13,360 nucleotides of DNA from Verrucomicrobiota bacterium (lineage in GTDB: Bacteria > Chlamydiota > Chlamydiia > Chlamydiales > Rhabdochlamydiaceae). A program made the position numbers and the translations under genes. Under the pieces are notes generated by a model that worked only from the letters and a program-made list of their open reading frames with translations, did not search any database and was not told the origin of the DNA. Below are positions 7,873 through 13,360 of this stretch, one piece after another; position 1 is the first letter of the stretch, and each line of letters begins with the position of its first letter. The stretch is from the NCBI GenBank assembly GCA_903970455.1, contig CAJCIW010000164.1:1-13360 (forward strand). Reading direction: 5' to 3'.

Positions 7873-8934
7873 ATGGAAGCCTGGTCTCCTCTCAAGCAAG
7901 TATGTCATCAGACGGCATATTTTTGCCCTCTGTTCAATTTCCATCCTTTGGAAAAATTCAAGAGCTACGTCTCCCCTCTCATCGATCGTGTGACAAGCAA
8001 TTGGAAAGTGATCCTGATGGACTGCAGCACGATCATTGCCATCTCATGCTGCGTGATCACCTGTCTTAACTCATCGCCCATCCTATGCGCAGCATTTGCC
8101 ATTGTCGCTCTCGCTTCCGGGATTGGGGCCTTTTACATGCGCCGCTTTGAGACTTTAACCGATTTGGAAGAAACGGTAAAAAAATTAAGAGAGACTAAAG
8201 ATCGATTAGAACACGTCGCTCAAAATTTAGAGAGAGAAAACGAGCGCCTTTCGCAAAGCATTCGGGAATTACAGCGCACAAATGAAGCATTTCGAGCGAC
8301 CAACCGCGACCTTCAGGCGACGAATGAGGCGTTTCGTCAAACCAACACACGGCTCACACAGCAAGTCACCCTATTGACGCTCCAGGTCACTCAGCTCCGC
8401 GAAAGCGCTGAGAAAATCCGGGAAGAGATTGTCCGTTTTCAACAGGAAAATTCCCATTTGCACCACAACGTTCGAGGATTTGATCAAAGTCTAAGAGTCC
8501 TCGATCAGCAGATCCTGGCTTCCCGCTCCCTCTGCGAACAGATCGGCAACCACCTCGCGTCCCAACAGCAGGGAATCGGACAACAGCTTGAACAACTCAG
8601 AGGGTATTTGGCGGAACTGCGCGCTGACAATCGCGTTCACGAAAGGATTCAAGAGCTCTCCTCTCTTCATCAACAGACCGCGCAGGCCACTTCTCAACTG
8701 CATGCTCTCCAAATTCAATACGCCCAAGAGCGCGCCAATTTCGAGGCGATTCATCGAGCCCTTGTTCAGCTCAGAAACCAATTCGACGCCTCCTTGCGGG
8801 ATGCGGTCTCCAGCTTGCAAGCCAATAACCAGCAATTCCGCGATAACCTATCGGGCCTGTCCGCAGAGCGCAACCGGATCCAGCAAATGATCGACCGTTT
8901 TTTCTCAGGGAACACTCAGCCCAGAGGTCGCTAA
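7873..8934 (+). CDS. Inc-like (IncA-type) membrane protein with long coiled coil
   Basis: 353 residues. A short polar N-terminus is followed by two closely spaced hydrophobic helices (about 46-65 and 70-88) joined by the tight turn NSSP (66-69). This bilobed hairpin is the hallmark of chlamydial inclusion membrane proteins. From about 93 to 345 the chain is an almost unbroken coiled coil rich in Q, E, R, L and N, as in IncA, whose coiled coils resemble SNAREs. A 14-residue tandem duplication is visible: LQRTNEAFRATNRD (133-146) and LQATNEAFRQTNTR (147-160). Inc proteins are secreted by the type III system and sit in the vacuole membrane with both ends facing the host cytosol; that location is inferred here. 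GGAGG (7864-7868) lies 4 nt before the ATG, supporting the start. Alternatives are another two-helix coiled-coil membrane protein; orthology to IncA itself cannot be claimed. Confidence 0.82.
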   Translation: MEAWSPLKQVCHQTAYFCPLFNFHPLEKFKSYVSPLIDRVTSNWKVILMDCSTIIAISCCVITCLNSSPILCAAFAIVALASGIGAFYMRRFETLTDLEETVKKLRETKDRLEHVAQNLERENERLSQSIRELQRTNEAFRATNRDLQATNEAFRQTNTRLTQQVTLLTLQVTQLRESAEKIREEIVRFQQENSHLHHNVRGFDQSLRVLDQQILASRSLCEQIGNHLASQQQGIGQQLEQLRGYLAELRADNRVHERIQELSSLHQQTAQATSQLHALQIQYAQERANFEAIHRALVQLRNQFDASLRDAVSSLQANNQQFRDNLSGLSAERNRIQQMIDRFFSGNTQPRGR

Positions 8935-9037
8935 AATAAATTATTGTCATTGTGCCGGTTGGGCCCCTCTTCGAAGGCTTGCTTTTTAAATTCTCTCCCA
9001 TCAGAATTGTACTTTTTATCCTAAAAGGAATAGCAGC

Positions 9038-9601
9038 ATGGCGCAATATAGCACGGGCGATATAAGAGGCGGGTACAAAGTCGAGGTGGAAGGGGAACCC
9101 TACACTGTGGTGAGCAACGAATTTGTCAAGCCTGGCAAAGGGCAGCCTTTCAACCGGATTAAATTAAAACATCTTTTAACAGGCCGTGTTGTGGAAAAAA
9201 CCTTCAAGTCGGGGGAGAAGGTCGGCGCTGCCGACGTCGAAGAGAAAAAGATGCGCCTTCTCTACAAAGAAAGCGACGGCGTTGTATTTATGCACGATGA
9301 ATCTTTCGAGCAGCTCACGGTGCCCAATTCGATCGTGGAAGACCGGATGCAATGGCTGATGGAAGAGATCCCCTATGCGATTGTGTTCTACAAGGGGTTG
9401 CCCATCGAAGTTGTCCCCCCCACTTTCATGGAGATGAAGGTGATCGAGACCGCTCCGGGATTGCGCGGCGATACTTCAGGACGTGTCTTGAAACCCGCAT
9501 TGACCGAAAGCGGGGCAAAAATCCAAGTTCCTATCTTCATCGAAGAAGGGGAAATCATCAAAGTGGACACCCGAACAGGTGAATACGTTTCCCGCGTCTG
9601 A
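9038..9601 (+). CDS. efp: Translation elongation factor P
   Basis: Binds between the P and E sites of the ribosome and relieves stalling at consecutive prolines. The 187 residues match the family length exactly, with an N-terminal KOW-like domain (1-65) and two OB domains (about 68-125 and 130-185). The modification loop reads EFVKPGKGQPF (28-38), with Lys34 at the position that EpmA beta-lysylates in E. coli. The C-terminal signature GLRGDTSG is present. AAGGA (9025-9029) lies 8 nt upstream of ATG 9038. The next gene, epmA, starts inside the efp 3' end, so the substrate and its modifying enzyme are made together. From memory, Chlamydia carries two efp copies; only this one is in the window. 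The 103-nt gap upstream contains no promoter I would call with confidence. Confidence 0.97.
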   Translation: MAQYSTGDIRGGYKVEVEGEPYTVVSNEFVKPGKGQPFNRIKLKHLLTGRVVEKTFKSGEKVGAADVEEKKMRLLYKESDGVVFMHDESFEQLTVPNSIVEDRMQWLMEEIPYAIVFYKGLPIEVVPPTFMEMKVIETAPGLRGDTSGRVLKPALTESGAKIQVPIFIEEGEIIKVDTRTGEYVSRV

Positions 9602-10547
9602 AATCAGTAAAATTCCATTCCTTAAAGAGCGCGCATCGATGCTTCAAAAGGCGCGCGCATTTTTTGCCGAAAGAGATGTGATGGAAGTCGATTGCCCTGC
9701 GCTTTCCCAAAGCGCGCCGGTCGATCTTCATATCGACGTGATGAAAGTCCCCCTCAAAAATGAGCAGACAGGTTATTTGCACACGTCGCCGGAATATGGG
9801 ATGAAGCGGCTGCTCGCTGCTGGCGCTCCCGATATTTATCAGATCAGCCATGTTTTCCGCGATGGAGAGATCGGGCCGCTGCATAATCCTGAATTTACCA
9901 TGGCGGAATGGTACCGGATAGGAATTAGCTTCCAGGAAATGATTGAAGAGACGATTGCCTTTATCCAACTCTTTCTGGGCGATCTGCCGCAACGCGCCTT
10001 AAGCTACCGGCAAACGCTTAGAGATTTTCTTGCCATCGATTACTTAACGGCCCCTTTGTCCGAGCTGCTCGATTGTGCGAAAAGGGGCGGCCTTGACCTT
10101 GCCGGAGATGCAAAAGAATGGGAGAGAGATACTCTGTTACAACTTCTCGTCAGTTTTCTCATCGAGCCTCAATTAGGAATTAACGAATTGTTCGTCTTGA
10201 GTCATTTTCCAGCAACTCAGGCCGCTCTTTCCAAAACCATTTCCCTTCCCGATGGGGAACATGTCGCCTGCCGTTTCGAAGTGTATTATCGCGGGATCGA
10301 ACTGGCAAATGGGTATCACGAACTGACCAATGCCGCTGAACAGCGCATGCGCCTCCAGGCTTCCAATCAAGCTAGGGTGGAAGCCGGAAAAGAGGCCTTA
10401 AAAGTGGATGAACTGTTTTTAGGAGCTTTAGAAAGCGGGCTTCCCGATTGTTGCGGCGTGGCTGTGGGTTTTGACCGCCTCATGATGCTTAAAATGGGTG
10501 AGACCGAGCTGAAAAATATCCTTCCCATGATATGGAATGAAAGTTAA
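9579..10547 (+). CDS. epmA: EF-P lysine-34 ligase EpmA (GenX/PoxA)
   Basis: A truncated class II lysyl-tRNA synthetase paralogue that lacks the anticodon-binding domain and attaches (beta-)lysine to Lys34 of EF-P instead of to tRNA. Its 322 residues equal the family size (E. coli 325). Support is TSPEYGMKRLLAAG (69-82), motif 2 FRDGEIGPLHNPEFT (93-107), GIELANGYHEL (239-249) and motif 3 GVAVGFDRLMML (293-304). The GTG start at 9579 overlaps efp by 23 nt, with no strong Shine-Dalgarno sequence, which suggests translational coupling. No downstream alternative start keeps the N-terminal helix (IPFLKERASMLQKARAFFAE) intact. The lysine 2,3-aminomutase partner EpmB is not in the window. The gene ends 54 nt from the convergent nadE with no clear terminator between. 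Confidence 0.95.
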   Translation: MNTFPASEISKIPFLKERASMLQKARAFFAERDVMEVDCPALSQSAPVDLHIDVMKVPLKNEQTGYLHTSPEYGMKRLLAAGAPDIYQISHVFRDGEIGPLHNPEFTMAEWYRIGISFQEMIEETIAFIQLFLGDLPQRALSYRQTLRDFLAIDYLTAPLSELLDCAKRGGLDLAGDAKEWERDTLLQLLVSFLIEPQLGINELFVLSHFPATQAALSKTISLPDGEHVACRFEVYYRGIELANGYHELTNAAEQRMRLQASNQARVEAGKEALKVDELFLGALESGLPDCCGVAVGFDRLMMLKMGETELKNILPMIWNES

Positions 10548-10601
10548 TATTTGACTTTCGATGGTCTGCAAAGTTGTTAAGGAAATTAAATAAGGTCGGT
10601 A

Positions 10602-12236
10602 TTACATCCAACGCTGAACAATCGGATAACTCCTTCCCACGCGGAAAGCTTTCTTGCTAACTCGAATTCCGGGAGGCAGTTGCCGCCGCTTGTATTCGGC
10701 GCGATGGATCCGATGGATCAGATCGAGGACAATTTCAATAGGAATCGCGTGTTTCTTTCCAATTTCATCGGGCGTCAAATCATCCTCGACATACCCTTGC
10801 ACGACTTTGTCGAGGGTGTCGTATTCGGGCAGTGAATCGGTATCTTTCTGATTCTCCCGGAGCTCTGCGGAAGGCACCTTGTCAATGATCGACTCCGGAA
10901 TGATCCCTTGATTCCGATTGATCCATCGCGCAAGAGCATACACCTGCTGCTTGGTCACATCGGATAGGACCCCAAGGCCACCCACCATATCCCCGTAAAG
11001 GGTACAATACCCAAGGGCTATTTCGCTCTTGTTCCCTGTGCTCATCACAATGTACCCATGCTTATTGGAGATCGCCATCAAGATCATCCCTCGGATCCGC
11101 GCTTGCATGTTCTCTTCGGTAATATCTTCCGGTTTCCCTTTGAAGGAAGGTTCAAGCAGATCGAGAAAGGCCTGAAAAGGTTTTTCGATCGGGATTTGCT
11201 GAAGTTCGATTCCTAAACGGCGCGCTAACACTTCAGAATCTGTAATGCTGCCTTTAGAGCTGTAGCGGGAAGGCATGGTGACCGCAAGCACGTTTTCTTT
11301 CCCAAGTGCATCGACCACAATGCAGGCGACGAGGGCGGAATCGATCCCTCCCGACAATCCAAAACAACCTTTCTTGAACCCTTGCTTATGAAAATAATCG
11401 CGCACTCCCAGAACAAGAGCTTGATAGAGATCATGCATCGGATCGCAAGAAAATGTGTAAGGAAGGGGCGGCTTGTCAAGGTCGATGAGCATTTCATCTT
11501 CCACAAACCCTTTGGCCGCTTGCACAGGCTCTCCTTTCGAATTGACATAAAGACTATAGCCGTCAAAAACGAGCTGATCATTCGCTCCCACCTGGCAGCA
11601 TAAAATGACAGGGCAGTTCAACGTCGTTGCGCATTTGGCGCATACTTTGACGCGAGTACCCGGTTTTTCGAATTGATAAGGGGAGGAAGAAATATTGAAG
11701 ACAACATCGGGGTTGAGCGATTTGAAGTCGAGGACAGGATCATGCGCATAATCCGTATCGGTGACAATTCCCGCGTGCTGCCAAATGTCTTCGCAGATCA
11801 TCACGCCGATTTTTTTTCCTTTCAGCTCCCAAATTTTTGCGGAGGTCCCCGGTTCAAAATAACGACGCTCATCAAAAACATCGTAAGTCGGCAGTAATTG
11901 TTTATCTTGAAAGCCCAGCAGCTTTCCATCGTGAATGATCGCAGCGCTATTCAAGATCGGCTTCTCCCGCTTCGCAGGATTTGCTCTGACGACGCCGACA
12001 ACGGCCATCAGCCGTGAAGAAGCTTGAACGATTTTCTCTAAAAAGTGTTGATTGGCTTCGATAAAAGAGGAATGCAGAAGCAGATCCTCGGGAGGATACC
12101 CGCATAGGACGAGCTCGGAGAAGACAACGATGTCAGCTTGTTTCGTCCGGCCATGGTCCAAAGCTTGAATAATTTTTCGAGTATTGCCTTCAAAATCTCC
12201 GACAATCGGATTGATTTGAGCGACAAGAATGCGCAT
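10602..12236 (-). CDS. nadE: Glutamine-dependent NAD+ synthetase
   Basis: Catalyses the last step of NAD synthesis, ATP-dependent amidation of deamido-NAD+, using ammonia released from glutamine. The 544 residues hold an N-terminal nitrilase-type glutaminase domain (about 1-255) with the expected triad Glu41 (FSELVLCGYPPED), Lys112 (FQDKQLLP) and Cys148 (GVMICEDIW). The synthetase domain (about 265-544) has the ATP pyrophosphatase loop SGGIDS at 295-300 and the later STGNKSEIALGY. All key residues are present. The ATG at 12236 is preceded by GAGGG (about 12244-12248, minus strand) at a 7-nt spacing. Chlamydiaceae are thought to import NAD from the host, so this gene argues for an environmental chlamydia-like lineage with partial NAD synthesis. 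The 5' side abuts a large nested inverted-repeat structure whose outer arm ends at 12249, right beside the ribosome site. Confidence 0.96.
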   Translation of the reverse strand: MRILVAQINPIVGDFEGNTRKIIQALDHGRTKQADIVVFSELVLCGYPPEDLLLHSSFIEANQHFLEKIVQASSRLMAVVGVVRANPAKREKPILNSAAIIHDGKLLGFQDKQLLPTYDVFDERRYFEPGTSAKIWELKGKKIGVMICEDIWQHAGIVTDTDYAHDPVLDFKSLNPDVVFNISSSPYQFEKPGTRVKVCAKCATTLNCPVILCCQVGANDQLVFDGYSLYVNSKGEPVQAAKGFVEDEMLIDLDKPPLPYTFSCDPMHDLYQALVLGVRDYFHKQGFKKGCFGLSGGIDSALVACIVVDALGKENVLAVTMPSRYSSKGSITDSEVLARRLGIELQQIPIEKPFQAFLDLLEPSFKGKPEDITEENMQARIRGMILMAISNKHGYIVMSTGNKSEIALGYCTLYGDMVGGLGVLSDVTKQQVYALARWINRNQGIIPESIIDKVPSAELRENQKDTDSLPEYDTLDKVVQGYVEDDLTPDEIGKKHAIPIEIVLDLIHRIHRAEYKRRQLPPGIRVSKKAFRVGRSYPIVQRWM

Positions 12237-12248
12237 AGGAGTTCCCTC

Positions 12249-12453
12249 TATCCGCAGAATACGCGATTGCTGCTGTTTTTTGAAAGATAGAGTCTGTGTA
12301 CGATCACGGTTATTTTGATTTTGATAGTTTTTGCTTTTGGCTTTGAGTTGCTTCCGCAGGACAGAATGAACTAGACAATCGAATCAAAGCCAAGCGTGAT
12401 CGGAGGCAGACTCTTAGAATTTGCAGCAGGCGCAGACCTTGCTGCTGCGGATA
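12249..12453. ncRNA. Nested inverted repeats: candidate structured RNA or folded repeat
   Basis: Five exact complementary blocks occur in perfect nested order around one centre. TATCCGCAG (12249-12257) pairs with CTGCGGATA (12445-12453); CTGCTG (12270-12275) with CAGCAG (12424-12429); AGAGTCTG (12289-12296) with CAGACTCT (12407-12414); CGATCACG (12301-12308) with CGTGATCG (12395-12402); TTGGCTTTGA (12337-12346) with TCAAAGCCAA (12384-12393). That is 41 exact base pairs with asymmetric internal loops and a 37-nt apical loop. Bases next to the blocks (T12276/G12423, T12297/G12406, T12336/G12394, T12349/G12381) would form G-U pairs only if the plus strand is the RNA. A local hairpin 12423-12445 (GCAGCAGG with CC-T-TGCTGC) competes with the second block. 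The element lies in the 323-nt gap upstream of nadE. It could be an RNA gene, a nadE leader read from the minus strand, or two inverted copies of a repeat. No known RNA family is recognised. Confidence 0.5.
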
Positions 12454-12474
12454 CTTCAAAAGGGCGTTGAATCG

Positions 12475-12488
12475 CTCTTTCGCAAGAG
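12475..12488. repeat. Short hairpin CTCTT-TCGC-AAGAG
   Basis: A perfect 5-bp stem with a 4-nt loop between the nested inverted repeats and the next palindrome. No T-run follows on either strand, so it is not an intrinsic terminator by itself. Confidence 0.4.
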
Positions 12489-12491
12489 GGC

Positions 12492-12515
12492 AGGGAATGT
12501 GCAAGCACATTCTCT
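12492..12515. repeat. Strong palindrome 48 nt past the end of the 242-residue gene
   Basis: GAATGTGC (12495-12502), AA, GCACATTC (12505-12512) is a perfect 8-bp inverted repeat. It extends to 12492-12515 with a G-U pair (G12494/T12513), a G-C and an A-T pair if read as plus-strand RNA. The two-base spacer favours a dimer-binding site or a cruciform; as RNA it would need to open to a larger loop. No T-run follows on either strand. Confidence 0.5.
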
Positions 12516-12559
12516 ATGCACTCAGCTGGAAAATGTAGATGCCGAGGAAGCCATTTGAA

Positions 12560-13288
12560 TCACGATGTGGATAACGCCTTTTGCATACTGGCAATGCAGT
12601 CGGATTCCCGAGCAAGAGATGTCGCGATGTCGCAACATTGCTTCCAAAGTTCTTGCTGCTGAAGCTGATTTTGTTTTTTGCGCAATTGCTCGAGCTGGTC
12701 TAAGTGCTTGTGCATAAAAAGAGGCGTATTGCTCTTCGTCAACGCTTTAGTAGAAGAGATGGCCTTTTTTACAGCGAGGCGAGGAACTTCAATAAAGATT
12801 TCCGGGTCACTTTCTCCAACTTTCTTTTTAAATTCTGCTTTGTCTTTATCCGATAAAGATTGCAGGTGGGTTTCGACGACGGACTTGAGATAAGTGCCGC
12901 CATCGGTATTCTTTTTGACCGCATCAGCGTGTCGATTCTCATTTGTCCGTTGAACAATTCCGCCATAGAGGTCTTCATTCTCTGAAATTCCGTATGCCCT
13001 TCTCAAGTCAGCTTGGGGATCGTGAACCTCTGCGCGGCTTCGAGGTGGAGGAGAAAAATGACCGCGGAATAAAGGGAAATAGTTCATTTGATGAGGGCGC
13101 ATCAGCACCGAAGAAAGCTCTGCAGTGTGATAGTTCATTAGATTTCTTCTAAGAAGCAAGGAAGGAACATCTCGCTGAGTAAAAAGATCAAATGGCCGCA
13201 CAAAAAAACGGTGCGGGGAAACTCGATACAAAGAGACTGGATGATGAAACACTCTCGGCTCAACTGAATAACGAACTAAAATCATCAT
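12560..13288 (-). CDS. Unknown 242-residue protein
   Basis: No family recognised. The N-terminal 90 residues are rich in Arg, Phe, Pro, His and Leu (for example FRGHFSPPPRSRAEV at 74-88), without a signal peptide or membrane segment. The middle is polar and charged. Residues about 190-230 form a likely amphipathic coiled coil with Gln/Lys/Leu (LDQLEQLRKKQNQLQQQELW). ATG 13288 is adopted because a good sigma70-type promoter ends just upstream and leaves a leader of about 18 nt with a weak AGG. A second Met follows immediately (13285), and a third possible start lies at residue 51. The flexible basic N-terminus, C-terminal coiled coil, lack of a signal peptide and solitary transcription unit are compatible with a type III secreted protein of a chlamydia-like bacterium, but that is a guess from general appearance only. 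Confidence 0.7.
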   Translation of the reverse strand: MMILVRYSVEPRVFHHPVSLYRVSPHRFFVRPFDLFTQRDVPSLLLRRNLMNYHTAELSSVLMRPHQMNYFPLFRGHFSPPPRSRAEVHDPQADLRRAYGISENEDLYGGIVQRTNENRHADAVKKNTDGGTYLKSVVETHLQSLSDKDKAEFKKKVGESDPEIFIEVPRLAVKKAISSTKALTKSNTPLFMHKHLDQLEQLRKKQNQLQQQELWKQCCDIATSLARESDCIASMQKALSTS

Positions 13289-13312
13289 AATAAACCTAAT
13301 TTATTTTACTCA

Positions 13313-13342
13313 ATTATAAATAAAATCATTTAATTATTTCAA
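13313..13342 (-). promoter_or_regulatory. Sigma70-type promoter of the 242-residue gene
   Basis: On the minus strand TTGAAA (13342-13337), an 18-nt spacer and a perfect TATAAT (13318-13313) are followed by a likely transcription start near 13306, about 18 nt before ATG 13288. The surrounding 70 nt are almost pure A/T, as usual for strong promoters, and the geometry fits the start codon well. Confidence 0.6.
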
Positions 13343-13360
13343 TAAATAAATAAAATTATG

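Noticed and set aside
8955..8990. Possible terminator after the Inc-like gene (GCC...CTTCGAAGGC, then CTTTTT)
   Set aside because: The paired arms are only 3-4 bp without a bulge, too weak to call next to the clear terminator at 7727-7766.
12310..12510. 66-residue minus-strand open frame (begins MCLHIPCPLAKERFNALL)
   Set aside because: It runs through the inverted-repeat arms and two hairpins, has no convincing ribosome site and no recognisable family. The reading frame is most simply a by-product of the palindromic, GC-rich sequence.
13289..13360. AT-rich right end as a replication origin
   Set aside because: There are no DnaA-box-like repeats and no origin-linked gene; the AT richness is explained by a promoter region.
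1..13360. CRISPR array, tRNA or rRNA genes, insertion sequence transposase
   Set aside because: No regularly spaced direct repeats, cloverleaf sequences, rRNA segments or transposase motifs were seen on either strand.

Overview
The window looks like part of the chromosome of a Chlamydiae-lineage bacterium, most likely an environmental (Parachlamydiales-type) species rather than a Chlamydiaceae pathogen. Three things point there. The housekeeping set mfd, amn and efp sits close together, as I recall for Chlamydia trachomatis (mfd-alaS-tkt-amn-efp2). One gene has the two-helix hydrophobic hairpin plus long coiled coil typical of inclusion membrane (Inc) proteins. Several lineage-specific unknowns lie between core genes. 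The genus cannot be fixed from the sequence alone. Core genes are moderate in GC; the accessory genes between them are visibly richer in AT.

Layout. Positions 1-2872 (+) hold most of mfd, cut at its 5' end by the window edge, followed after 14 nt by an unknown 344-residue gene (2887-3921, +). On the minus strand, transcribed right to left, come an AAA_14/DUF4143 ATPase (7474-6119), a frameshifted minimal nucleotidyltransferase gene (5996-5674), the AMP nucleosidase amn (5643-4828) and an apparently exported gamma-glutamylcyclotransferase-like protein (4733-3945). An intergenic stretch with strong palindromes and a plus-strand intrinsic terminator (7702-7807) leads to the Inc-like gene (7873-8934, +). 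Then come efp (9038-9601, +) and the overlapping EF-P lysine ligase gene epmA (9579-10547, +). Convergent with these lies nadE (12236-10602, -), glutamine-dependent NAD synthetase. A 323-nt intergenic region upstream of nadE holds a series of nested inverted repeats (12249-12453) and two more hairpins. The window ends with an unknown 242-residue minus-strand gene (13288-12560) that has a good sigma70-type promoter.

How the genes work together. efp and epmA form a translationally coupled substrate-enzyme pair: EpmA charges Lys34 of EF-P. amn (AMP turnover) and nadE (NAD completion) are nucleotide-metabolism genes. mfd couples repair to transcription. The ATPase, the broken nucleotidyltransferase, the palindromic block and the Inc-like gene together look like accessory material inserted between amn and efp.

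The two best candidates for undescribed biology are the ordered, long-range complementary structure in front of nadE (a structured RNA gene, a cis-acting leader or a folded repeat) and the Inc-like coiled-coil protein, which contains a 14-residue tandem duplication.
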